A DNA stretch of 21,810 nt from Candidatus Omnitrophota bacterium (GTDB lineage: Bacteria > Omnitrophota > Gorgyraeia > Zapsychrales > Zapsychraceae), in contig JAGYNW010000008.1 of NCBI GenBank assembly GCA_018399915.1, positions 1-21,810 of the forward strand, written 5' to 3'. The notes under the pieces are model-generated. The model was not told where the DNA came from. It searched no databases and saw only the letters and a list, made by a program, of their open reading frames with translations. Both the position numbers and the translations under genes were made by a program. This document shows positions 1 to 6,950 of this stretch, piece after piece; position 1 is the first letter of the stretch; each line of letters begins with the position of its first letter.

Positions 1-885
1 CGGGCGTCCGCTGTAATCACGGCGCGGGATGTTTCAATTCCGGATAAAACGATTGTTCGGGTTGATAATCCTTCCGCGGCTTTTGCCCGGATCATGACCG
101 CTTGTCTGCAAGAAGAAATTCCTTTTGATAAAGGCATTCATCCGCGGGCTTTGATCGCGGACGATGTTTCTATAGGAGAGAATGTAAGCATAGGCCCTTA
201 CGCGGTTATTGAGGCAGGGGTAAAAATCGGTGCCAACACGATTATCGCAGCCGGGTGCTATGTCGGCCCCAAGACAAAGATCGGCGCGCACTGTCATTTT
301 TATCCCAACATAACCATTCGCGAGAAAGTCTTTATCGGCAATAGGGTTATCATTCATAGCGGTACGGTTATCGGTGGCGATGGATTTGGTTATGTGCAAG
401 TCGAAGGTGTCCATCAGAAGATCCCTCAGGTGGGAACGGTATTGATTGAGGATGACGTTGAGATAGGCGCTAATGTTACTATTGATAGAGCCCGCTTTGA
501 TAAGACCATTATCGGGAAAAATACCAAGATTGATAATCTTGTGCAGATCGCGCACAATGACGTTATCGGGAAAAGTTGTATTATTATTGCTCAATGCGGA
601 ATTTCTGGCAGTACCGTAATCGAAGATAACTGTATTCTGGCCGGTCAAGTCGGGGTCGTAGGTCATATTACTATCGGAAAGAATTCGGTTGTTGCGGCGC
701 GGGGCATGGTTACGAAATCTTTGAAAGAAGAGACTATGTATTCAGGTGTCCCAGTCAGTCCGCATAATGAAGCGAAACGCATAAACGCCTGTGTTAAGCG
801 ATTGCCGCTGTATGTGAAAACCATTCAATCTTTGAAGGCAAAGATTGAGGAATTAGAATCAAAAATTGAAAAAATTAAGGGATAA
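1..885 (+). CDS. lpxD: UDP-3-O-acylglucosamine N-acyltransferase LpxD (5' end cut by window)
   Basis: LpxD adds the second 3-hydroxyacyl chain, N-linked at C2, to UDP-3-O-acyl-GlcN in lipid A synthesis in the cytoplasm. The frame is open from base 1, giving 294 codons; the first visible residues (ASAVITARDVSIPD, VDNPSAAFARIM) match the end of the LpxD N-terminal uridine-binding domain, so roughly 40-50 residues lie outside the window and the ATG at 94 is internal. After it come left-handed beta-helix hexapeptide repeats (many [VI]-[IG]-x-[GN] steps). The family signature is NVTIDRA followed by KIDNLVQIAHND, whose His (codon starting at 553) is the expected catalytic base. A charged helical tail ends the protein. 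The stop lies 2 nt before the lpxC start, so the two are probably co-transcribed. LpxA is a homologous fold, but the uridine-binding domain and the DRA...KIDN signature decide for LpxD. Confidence 0.96.
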   Translation, partial: RASAVITARDVSIPDKTIVRVDNPSAAFARIMTACLQEEIPFDKGIHPRALIADDVSIGENVSIGPYAVIEAGVKIGANTIIAAGCYVGPKTKIGAHCHFYPNITIREKVFIGNRVIIHSGTVIGGDGFGYVQVEGVHQKIPQVGTVLIEDDVEIGANVTIDRARFDKTIIGKNTKIDNLVQIAHNDVIGKSCIIIAQCGISGSTVIEDNCILAGQVGVVGHITIGKNSVVAARGMVTKSLKEETMYSGVPVSPHNEAKRINACVKRLPLYVKTIQSLKAKIEELESKIEKIKG

Positions 886-887
886 CC

Positions 888-2216
888 GTGGAACAAAGAA
901 CCATTGAAAAACCGATAAAGATTTCGGGCATCGGGCTGCATACGGGAAATGCTGTCAATTTGACTTTAAGGCCGGCACCTATTGATACGGGTATTGTTTT
1001 TGTCCGTGTCGATTTAGAGGGCAAGCCGCACGTTAAAGCGGATATCAACAATGCGTGTGAGAATGCGGATATCCCCCGTTGTACTTCTTTGGGAAATGGA
1101 AAGGCCGCCATCCACACGGTGGAACATATGTTAAGTATTTTGTATGGCATGGGGATTTCTAATTTATTTGTTGATATCGATGCCAATGAACTTCCGGGGC
1201 TGGATGGAAGCGGGATCGGTTTTTGGGACGCGATTGAAGAGACCGGTATTGTTGAGCAGGATAAGGCGGTGGACATTTTTGAGATCAAAGAGCCTTTGGG
1301 GGTTGAGCAGAATGGGGCCTCTATTTATATTGTGCCTTCGCCGGATTTCCGGATATCCTATGTATTGGATTACGATTATCCTTTATTGAAATCACAATTC
1401 GTCGATATGATCATTGATGAAGAAACATTTCTTAAAGAGATCGCGCCTTGCAGGACTTTTTGCGTCGAGGATGAAGCCGAAGAGTTGAGAGCCAAAGGCC
1501 TGGGTAAAGGCGCTAACTATGAGAATACTTTGATCGTAGGGAAGAAGGGTATTCTTAATAATGAATCCCATTTCGTCGATGAATTCGCCCGACATAAGAT
1601 TCTGGATCTTATCGGAGATCTGTCATTATTAGACACGCGCATCCAAGGGCATGTCTTTGCTGTCAAGAGCGGTCATTTTTTAAACCTCCGTTTGGCCAGA
1701 GCGATACAAAAACAAAAAGAGAAGTATCTGAAAAAAAATGAGATACCTTCCTTTGATCTCAAGGGTAAGCATGAGATCGATATTTCCGGCATCATGAGCA
1801 TTCTTCCCCATCGTTATCCTTTTCTTCTGGTGGATAAGGTTATTGAGATCGAAAAAGGAGTCAAAGGTTTAGGCATCAAAAACGTGACGATCAATGACGG
1901 GTTTTTTCAAGGGCATTTCCCGACGAAACCGGTGATGCCGGGTGTTTTGATGATCGAGGCCATGGCACAGACCGCGGGCGTGGTCATTTTAACCAATAAA
2001 TCCCACCAGGGAAAATTGGCTTTGTTTATGGCGATCAATGATGTGAAGTTCCGGCGTATGGTGGTGCCAGGAGATCAACTGGTAATGGAGGTTTCGGTTG
2101 TTAAATGCAAGAGCCGTGTTGCCCAAGTCAAAGGGATTTGCAAGGTTGACAACGAGGTAGCGGCTGAAGCCACGATGACCTTTTCTTTTGCCGATGATTC
2201 CTATTTAGATTTTTAA
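888..2216 (+). CDS. lpxC-fabZ: Bifunctional LpxC deacetylase / FabZ dehydratase fusion
   Basis: One 442-residue protein joins two enzymes. Residues 1-282 are LpxC, the zinc-dependent UDP-3-O-acyl-GlcNAc deacetylase, the committed step of lipid A synthesis: TVEHML gives E79 and zinc ligand H80, HKILDLIGD gives H236 and D240, and KSGHFLN gives H263; the spacings (4 and 27) equal those of E. coli H238, D242 and H265. A linker of about 15 residues (283-298) leads to FabZ, 3-hydroxyacyl-ACP dehydratase, residues 299-442, with LPHRYPFLLVD, the catalytic His in FQGHFP (H343) and Glu in MPGVLMIEAMAQ (E357). The start is GTG, preceded by AAGGGA at 877-882. LpxC-FabZ fusions are known in Bacteroidetes and some other diderm phyla. 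Coupling the enzymes could balance fatty acid and lipid A flux. Confidence 0.97.
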   Translation: MEQRTIEKPIKISGIGLHTGNAVNLTLRPAPIDTGIVFVRVDLEGKPHVKADINNACENADIPRCTSLGNGKAAIHTVEHMLSILYGMGISNLFVDIDANELPGLDGSGIGFWDAIEETGIVEQDKAVDIFEIKEPLGVEQNGASIYIVPSPDFRISYVLDYDYPLLKSQFVDMIIDEETFLKEIAPCRTFCVEDEAEELRAKGLGKGANYENTLIVGKKGILNNESHFVDEFARHKILDLIGDLSLLDTRIQGHVFAVKSGHFLNLRLARAIQKQKEKYLKKNEIPSFDLKGKHEIDISGIMSILPHRYPFLLVDKVIEIEKGVKGLGIKNVTINDGFFQGHFPTKPVMPGVLMIEAMAQTAGVVILTNKSHQGKLALFMAINDVKFRRMVVPGDQLVMEVSVVKCKSRVAQVKGICKVDNEVAAEATMTFSFADDSYLDF

Positions 2217-2247
2217 GAATTCTATATAAATGTTCAAAGAATTCCGT

Positions 2248-2253
2248 TACAAT
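2248..2253 (+). promoter_or_regulatory. Weak -10-like hexamer before lpxA
   Basis: The 48-nt gap between lpxC-fabZ and lpxA contains TACAAT ending 11 nt before the ATG. A start site about 7 nt downstream would leave a leader of only a few nucleotides, matching the absence of a Shine-Dalgarno sequence. No convincing -35 box is found 16-18 nt upstream, where the sequence is simply A/T-rich. It is a candidate for a short-leader or leaderless promoter, and may be chance. Confidence 0.25.
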
Positions 2254-2264
2254 ACAAACATATT

Positions 2265-3050
2265 ATGGAAAATGTAAATATTCACAAAACAGCCATTATT
2301 CAACCGGGTGCTAAATTATCGCCTGGGGTGAGTGTTGGCCCTTATTCGGTTATTGATAGTGAAGTCAGCCTCGGTGATAATGCGCGTGTGGGAACACATT
2401 GCGTGATTACCGGTCAGACAAAAATCGGTCAGAACTGCAAGATCTATACCGGCGCCGTCATTGGAAGCGCTCCGCAAGATAAGAAGTATTCCGCGGATGA
2501 CAATGTTTTTTTGAATATCGGGGAAAATAATGTCATAAGGGAATACGTCACCATTAATCCCGGGACAACCGAAGGCGGCAGTAAAACGGTCATTGGGGAT
2601 AATAATCTGATTATGGCCTATTCGCATATCGCTCATGATTGTGTGATCGGGAACAAATGTATTATGGCTAATGGTGCGACGCTAGGCGGGCATGTGACTT
2701 TGGAAGATAATGCCATGATCGGGGGTTTAAGCGCGGTACATCAGTTCACCCGTTTAGGTCGCTTATGCATTGTTGGGGGCTGCTCCAAAGTGGTTCAAGA
2801 TGTCGCGCCTTTTTCCATGTGTGATGGCCATCCGGCGAAGACCATAACCATTAATATGGTAGGTTTGAGACGTGCGCAGTTCGATGCCGAGGTGATTAAG
2901 ATCTTGAGAAAAGCTTTTAAGATTCTGTTCCGAAGCGGATTGTCGAAAAAACACGCCTTGCAACAGATTACAGAAGAGTTGCCAATGTGCGCTGAGCTTG
3001 AGCACCTTGTTTTTTTTGTCAAAACATCCGAAAGAGGCCTGAGTAATTAA
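2265..3050 (+). CDS. lpxA: UDP-N-acetylglucosamine acyltransferase LpxA
   Basis: LpxA transfers a 3-hydroxyacyl chain from ACP to the 3-OH of UDP-GlcNAc, the first step of lipid A synthesis, as a cytoplasmic trimer. The 261-residue length is typical (E. coli 262). Hexapeptide beta-helix repeats fill residues 1-195 and the helical C-terminus follows. SHIAHDCVIGN places the catalytic base at H124 (E. coli H125), and AVHQF and VGGCS are conserved. The glycine equivalent to E. coli G173, the residue reported to set acyl length, is kept (G172), so a long (about C14) hydroxyacyl donor is plausible; this is inference. The start ATG lies in TATTATGGAAAA with no Shine-Dalgarno sequence; no better in-frame start is seen and the protein aligns from its first residues. 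It sits 48 nt after lpxC-fabZ. Confidence 0.97.
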   Translation: MENVNIHKTAIIQPGAKLSPGVSVGPYSVIDSEVSLGDNARVGTHCVITGQTKIGQNCKIYTGAVIGSAPQDKKYSADDNVFLNIGENNVIREYVTINPGTTEGGSKTVIGDNNLIMAYSHIAHDCVIGNKCIMANGATLGGHVTLEDNAMIGGLSAVHQFTRLGRLCIVGGCSKVVQDVAPFSMCDGHPAKTITINMVGLRRAQFDAEVIKILRKAFKILFRSGLSKKHALQQITEELPMCAELEHLVFFVKTSERGLSN

Positions 3051-3051
3051 C

Positions 3052-3068
3052 CCAGGAAGGATTCCTGG
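3052..3068 (+). terminator. Short hairpin just after lpxA (possible attenuator)
   Basis: CCAGGAA (3052-3058) and TTCCTGG (3062-3068) form a perfect 7-bp stem around a 3-nt loop, starting 2 nt after the lpxA stop. It is followed by CATTTGTACC rather than a run of T, so it is a poor intrinsic terminator; an mRNA-end or processing hairpin is equally possible. GGAAGG inside it could alternatively pair with CCTTCC at 3090-3095. Confidence 0.35.
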
Positions 3069-3119
3069 CATTTGTACCTTTGCAGGGAGCCTTCCGTGTG
3101 TAATCTTTTGCCGTTTTAA

Positions 3120-3149
3120 TGGACACTTTAAGTCACAAAAAACATTTAT
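3120..3149 (+). promoter_or_regulatory. Candidate promoter for lpxI
   Basis: TGGACA (3120-3125) sits in TTTTAATGGACAC, very like TTTTAATTGACAC at the strong lysS promoter. The matching -10 region (ATTTAT at 3144-3149, spacer 18) is a weak match. The similarity to the lysS -35 context is the main argument. Low confidence. Confidence 0.25.
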
Positions 3150-3186
3150 CTTATTTTCCTAATTAAGATCAGATGCCTTTTGTGAC
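3132..3186. repeat. 9-bp inverted repeat flanking a 37-nt spacer upstream of lpxI
   Basis: GTCACAAAA (3132-3140) is the exact reverse complement of TTTTGTGAC (3178-3186). The right arm ends 9 nt before the lpxI ATG and is followed by CTTTTTATT. Read as RNA it would be a long-loop hairpin at the start codon; read as DNA it is two TGTGA-like half-sites about 46 bp apart centre to centre, which could bind a regulator. The rest of the 145-nt spacer holds only the short hairpin after lpxA and the weak promoter candidate. Confidence 0.5.
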
Positions 3187-3195
3187 CTTTTTATT

Positions 3196-4005
3196 ATGGA
3201 TAAAGAAAAATTGGGATTGATCGCAGGAAACGGAAAGTTTCCCCTTGTTTTTGCGCGAAAGGCTAAGCACAACGGCTTTCGTGTCGTTGCGGCTGGGATT
3301 AAAGGGGATACCTCTTTTGGGTTGCGTCTTTTCGTGGATAAGCTTGCCATGTTTTATGTCGGACAGCTTGGTGAGCTTTTTACGTATTTTCAGAACGAGG
3401 GCATTACTAAGGTTTTGATGGCCGGCCAGGTTAATCCTGAAAATCTTTTTGATCCAAAAATAAAGTTTGACCAGGCCTTTACAAAGATTTTTCAGGCGAT
3501 CAAAGACCGTAAGGCAGATACGATTTTTATGGCTATTGCGGATGAATTGCGATCCCGGGGCATGGAGCTGGTTGATTCCACGTTTTTGCTGCAGGAGAAT
3601 CTGGCGCCAAAGGGGACTTTGACACGGCGCGGACCATCAGCCCTAGAGCTGGAAGATATCGCTTTTGGAAGGACGCTTGCCAAAATGATGGGCGGCATTG
3701 ATGTGGGGCAGACCGTGGTCGTGAAAGAAAAGGCCATTGTTGCCATTGAGGCGATGGAAGGTACGGATAGGGCCATATCCCGTGGCGGCCGGATCGCTCA
3801 GAAAGGCGCGGTGGTCATCAAGATGAGTAAACCCAATCAGGATCTCCGTTTTGATGTGCCTGTCATCGGGCCGCGCACGGTCCGCACTATGATCCGGGCG
3901 CGCATCGCGTGCCTGGCTATTGAACAGGGAAAAACCATTATTATTCATAAAGAGAAATGCCTTCAAATGGCAAACAGGGCCGGCATCTGCATTGTTTCTG
4001 TTTGA
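3196..4005 (+). CDS. lpxI: UDP-2,3-diacylglucosamine pyrophosphatase LpxI (DUF1009 family)
   Basis: LpxI hydrolyses UDP-2,3-diacylglucosamine to 2,3-diacylglucosamine 1-phosphate and UMP; it is the alternative to LpxH found in many non-gamma diderms. The 269-residue length is that of the family. The N-terminal domain begins LGLIAGNGKFPLVFA, typical of the LpxI N-terminal fold. The C-terminal domain contains EAMEGTDRAI (about 185-194), the RGG at 196-198, VVIKMSKPNQDLRFDVPVIG (206-225) and RTV, the block containing the conserved catalytic aspartate (D216 or D220 here). There is no Shine-Dalgarno sequence before the ATG (TTTATTATGGATAAA), as for lpxA. It lies 145 nt after lpxA. An oxidoreductase gene and lpxB often follow in related clusters; here they do not. 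Confidence 0.93.
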   Translation: MDKEKLGLIAGNGKFPLVFARKAKHNGFRVVAAGIKGDTSFGLRLFVDKLAMFYVGQLGELFTYFQNEGITKVLMAGQVNPENLFDPKIKFDQAFTKIFQAIKDRKADTIFMAIADELRSRGMELVDSTFLLQENLAPKGTLTRRGPSALELEDIAFGRTLAKMMGGIDVGQTVVVKEKAIVAIEAMEGTDRAISRGGRIAQKGAVVIKMSKPNQDLRFDVPVIGPRTVRTMIRARIACLAIEQGKTIIIHKEKCLQMANRAGICIVSV

Positions 4006-4011
4006 GCATTG

Positions 4012-4130
4012 GCGCGGCTTCTTAAAAGCCCTTGTAAATCAGGTTTTTCGCGCTTGGAATAAAATCATTCTTTATTCTCATAAATCGGGAAAATATCATC
4101 ATTTCTCGCCGAAAAAGGCTCCTCCCTTTT
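4012..4130 (+). terminator. Spacer with several weak hairpins between lpxI and the lysS promoter
   Basis: The 221-nt spacer after lpxI holds no gene. Three weak foldable elements are visible: GGCTT (4016-4020) with AAGCC (4026-4030), possibly nested in GCGCG (4012-4016) with CGCGC (4049-4053), both followed or interrupted by T-rich sequence; GAATAAA (4057-4063) with TTTATTC (4071-4077), a perfect 7-bp A/T stem with a 7-nt loop; and AAAAGG with CCTTTT around 4113-4130, just before the lysS -35 box. Any of these could end the lpx transcript, but none is a canonical GC-rich stem plus T-run. Confidence 0.25.
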
Positions 4131-4132
4131 AA

Positions 4133-4161
4133 TTGACACCCTAGTTGTTTTTCTATATAAT
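4133..4161 (+). promoter_or_regulatory. Consensus sigma-70-type promoter driving lysS and downstream genes
   Basis: TTGACA (4133-4138), a 17-nt spacer and TATAAT (4156-4161) match the housekeeping consensus at all twelve positions with the ideal spacing. Transcription would start near 4168, giving a leader of about 60 nt before the lysS ATG at 4227; the leader is A/T-rich without an obvious riboswitch fold. It is the only strong promoter I can see, so it may drive much of the 17.5-kb run of genes that follows. Confidence 0.85.
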
Positions 4162-4226
4162 CATATAACTTATCATTATTAATATAAATAGTAATAAATT
4201 TTTTTACGAACAGAACAGGAAAGATA

Positions 4227-5702
4227 ATGGAGATTGATGAGATAAAGAATGTCCGGTTGGAAAAAATCGATGGTTTGAAAGGCAAAGGGGTCAATCCCTA
4301 TGGACATCGTTTCCCGGGGGCCATGGCTGTTGTAGATATATTATCCGATTTTGTCGAGGAGAAAGAGGTGGTAGTCGCAGGTAGGATCACCGCTAACCGG
4401 AAGCATGGCAAGGTTTATTTTATGGACCTGCAGGATAAGAGCGGCAAGATACAGCTTTTTATTAAAGCCAACAATTTGTCCGAAGAACAGTTTGAGATCG
4501 TTAAACAGATCGATATCGGCGATATCGTCGGTATTAAGGGACACTTATTTGTGACCAAAACAGGTCAGCAAAGCGTGCGTGTTCTGGACTATGTGATTTT
4601 GTCCAAATCCTTGCAGTGTTTGCCTGAAAAGTGGCATGGATTAAAGGATGTGGAGATCCGTTACCGTCAACGGTATGTCGATCTGATCGCCAATCAGGAA
4701 GTGCGGGATGTTTTTATTAAGCGGAGCCGTATCGTTAAGCTTATCCGGGAGTTTTTAGACAGCCGCGGTTTTTTAGAAGTCGAAACACCCATTCTACAGC
4801 CATTGGCCGGAGGCGCGCGCGGTAAGCCGTTTGCCAGCAAACATAATGCGTATGATATGGATGTTTTTTTAAGGATCGCTCCGGAATTATATCTTAAACG
4901 ACTGCTTGTCGGCGGGCTTGAACGCGTCTATGAAATGAACCGGAATTTCCGCAATGAAGGGGTTTCCACCCGGCACAACCCGGAATTTACTATGCTGGAG
5001 GTTTATCAGGCTTACGCCAATTATGAGGACATGATGCAGTTAACCGAGAATCTGGTAAGCCATTTGGCTCTTGAGATAACCGGTTCTTCTAAAGTGGCGT
5101 ACCAGGGCAAAGAGATCGATTTCAGTACGCCTTGGGAACGCAGGTCTTTTGCCAAGATCGTAAAGGATAAATTTGATATTGATCCCGGGGATGATGCCGC
5201 CGTCATGATGGAAAAAGTTCAAAAAGTTAAAGGCCATTCTTTAAAAGTCGATAAAATGACGAAATCAGCGGTCATGAATATTGTCGAGGATATGCTTGAA
5301 GAGGACGCGATCGTCAATCCGGTCTTCTTAACGGATTATTTTACATTTCTTTGTCCCTTGGCCAAGACCTCTCCCGATAATCCCCTGATTTCCCAGCGTT
5401 TTGAGGTCTTTGTGTCCGGTATGGAGATCGCGAATGCCTATACAGAGCTTAATGATCCGCAGGAACAGAGAAAGAGGCTGGTCGAGGATCTTGAGGATGA
5501 TGTCGAGACCGGCAACCGTTGCATTGATGAAGATTTTTTAAACGCTCTTGAATACGGCATGCCGCCCGCTGGAGGTTTGGGCGTGGGCATTGATCGTCTG
5601 GTAATGGTGTTGACGAACGCGGCTTCGATCAGAGATGTCATTTTGTTTCCGTTAATGAGACCGATTGCTTCTAAAAAGCAGGACGAAGAACCTAAGGAAT
5701 AA
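4227..5702 (+). CDS. lysS: Lysyl-tRNA synthetase, class II
   Basis: Charges tRNA-Lys with lysine in the cytoplasm. At 491 residues it has the standard class II LysRS layout: an N-terminal OB-fold anticodon-binding domain (about 45-125, with VAGRITANRKHGKVYFMDLQ), then the catalytic domain from about 145. Motif 1 includes FLEVETPILQP (182-192), motif 2 is RNFRNEGVSTRHNPEFTMLE (239-258), and motif 3 is GGLGVGIDRLVM (449-460). EMNRNF and GMEIANAYTELNDP are typical of lysine rather than asparagine or aspartate enzymes. AGGAAAG (4217-4223) precedes the ATG. It is the first gene after the consensus promoter, and lolC follows 6 nt after its stop. Confidence 0.98.
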   Translation: MEIDEIKNVRLEKIDGLKGKGVNPYGHRFPGAMAVVDILSDFVEEKEVVVAGRITANRKHGKVYFMDLQDKSGKIQLFIKANNLSEEQFEIVKQIDIGDIVGIKGHLFVTKTGQQSVRVLDYVILSKSLQCLPEKWHGLKDVEIRYRQRYVDLIANQEVRDVFIKRSRIVKLIREFLDSRGFLEVETPILQPLAGGARGKPFASKHNAYDMDVFLRIAPELYLKRLLVGGLERVYEMNRNFRNEGVSTRHNPEFTMLEVYQAYANYEDMMQLTENLVSHLALEITGSSKVAYQGKEIDFSTPWERRSFAKIVKDKFDIDPGDDAAVMMEKVQKVKGHSLKVDKMTKSAVMNIVEDMLEEDAIVNPVFLTDYFTFLCPLAKTSPDNPLISQRFEVFVSGMEIANAYTELNDPQEQRKRLVEDLEDDVETGNRCIDEDFLNALEYGMPPAGGLGVGIDRLVMVLTNAASIRDVILFPLMRPIASKKQDEEPKE

Positions 5703-5708
5703 TTTCGA

Positions 5709-6902
5709 TTGAAATATGAAAGTTTTATAAGCTACCGGTATATATCTGCGAGTAAGGACAGATTTTTGTCTTTTCTTAATATTGTCTCTATTTGTGGCGT
5801 GGCGATCGGAGTGGCCGCCTTGATCGTTGTCATCGGGGTTATGACCGGCTTCGGCAATAATCTGCGGGAGAAGATTATCGGCACGACTCCGCATGTCATG
5901 GTCGAAAAAGAGATAGGGATCCGGGATTACAATACGATTGTCAATAAACTGGATCAGGTGGCCGGCGTCAAGAACGCCTCGCCGTATATCCAGGGCAATG
6001 TGTTTTTAGAAAGTTCGGGACAGGCTAAAGGCCTTATTATCCGCGGTATCCGCCCGCAAACGGAAAAGAATATTACGCAAGTTGACCAGTTTGTCACGAA
6101 AGGTTCTTTGAAAGATTTGACCGAGAATAAGATCATTGTCGGTTTGGAGTTGGCACGGTATTTCGGTTATGATATCGGGGATGAACTTATCCTTATTTCG
6201 CCGGGATCAGGCATCGCCGGGCAGGGATGGCGTTATTCCCTTGAGATCGTCGGGATCTTTAATACCGGAATGGCAGATTATGATATGAATTTGATCCTGG
6301 TCGATCTGGCGCAGGCGCAGAGGATATTTGATTTGCCGGAAAACATTGTGACCGGCGTGGGCGTGACCTTGCACAGGCCTGAAGATGCCAAAGCCGTAAA
6401 AGAGGAGATCTACCATGTTTTGGGACGGAGTTATCTTGTTCGAACTTGGATTGATATTAACCGCAATCTTTTTGAGGCTTTGTTTTTAGAGAAATGGGGC
6501 CTTTTTATCATCTTAACCTTGATGGTTATCGTTGCCTCGTTCAATATCATTAGTACACTGATTGTTACGGTTACCAGCAAGGTACATGATATCGGCATCT
6601 TGCAGTCCATTGGTGTTCCCAAAAGTTCGATAAGGAGGATATTTACCAAACAGGGGATTTATATCGGTTTATTGGGCATCTTTTGGGGTTTGGTCAGCGG
6701 TTTGGGTTTGTGTTACATCCTCAGGACTTATGTGAAGGTCCCGCAGGAGATCTATTCCATCGACAGGGTTCCTGTTGAGATCCAGACATTTGACGTGGTT
6801 GCCATTGTCAGCGCGGCTATCATTATTACATATTTAGCCACGATTTATCCGGCGATAAAGGCATCCAGGCTACAGCCTGTCGAGGCTTTACGCTATGAAT
6901 AA
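5709..6902 (+). CDS. lolC: Lipoprotein-releasing ABC transporter permease LolC/LolE
   Basis: Inner-membrane permease of the LolCDE-type machine that extracts outer-membrane lipoproteins and hands them on to the periplasmic route. Its 397 residues show the MacB/FtsX architecture: TM1 at about 23-46, a large periplasmic domain (about 50-260), and three C-terminal helices (about 263-288, 315-338, 362-384) ending in PAIKASRLQPVEALRYE, the usual family terminus. The N-terminus FISYRYISASKDRFLSFLNI is the LolC/E pattern (R-Y ... SF). The start is TTG, chosen because AAGGAA (5694-5699) lies 9 nt upstream and the family alignment begins there; no nearby in-frame ATG fits. Only one LolC/E-type gene is present, so it may work as a homodimer (LolF style) with LolD. 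Confidence 0.94.
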   Translation: MKYESFISYRYISASKDRFLSFLNIVSICGVAIGVAALIVVIGVMTGFGNNLREKIIGTTPHVMVEKEIGIRDYNTIVNKLDQVAGVKNASPYIQGNVFLESSGQAKGLIIRGIRPQTEKNITQVDQFVTKGSLKDLTENKIIVGLELARYFGYDIGDELILISPGSGIAGQGWRYSLEIVGIFNTGMADYDMNLILVDLAQAQRIFDLPENIVTGVGVTLHRPEDAKAVKEEIYHVLGRSYLVRTWIDINRNLFEALFLEKWGLFIILTLMVIVASFNIISTLIVTVTSKVHDIGILQSIGVPKSSIRRIFTKQGIYIGLLGIFWGLVSGLGLCYILRTYVKVPQEIYSIDRVPVEIQTFDVVAIVSAAIIITYLATIYPAIKASRLQPVEALRYE

Positions 6903-6950
6903 TACTTTTGGATTACTTTAGGGAATGAAAGATAAGGGGAAGAGACAGGC

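Noticed and set aside
34..666. 210-codon minus-strand open frame
   Set aside because: It lies wholly opposite lpxD, whose + strand frame shows the family motifs; the minus product has no recognisable pattern.
1144..1389. Second + strand frame inside lpxC-fabZ
   Set aside because: Out-of-frame overlap with a conserved enzyme, no ribosome-binding site, and no motif in its translation.
2215..2244. Two AAGAATTC copies between lpxC-fabZ and lpxA
   Set aside because: Eight-base A/T-rich direct repeats, 22 nt apart; too short to treat as more than chance.
3051..4226. tRNA, small RNA, CRISPR or transposon remnants in the larger spacers
   Set aside because: No cloverleaf-like arms, no regularly spaced repeats and no terminal inverted repeats with target duplications were seen; the hairpins present are short.
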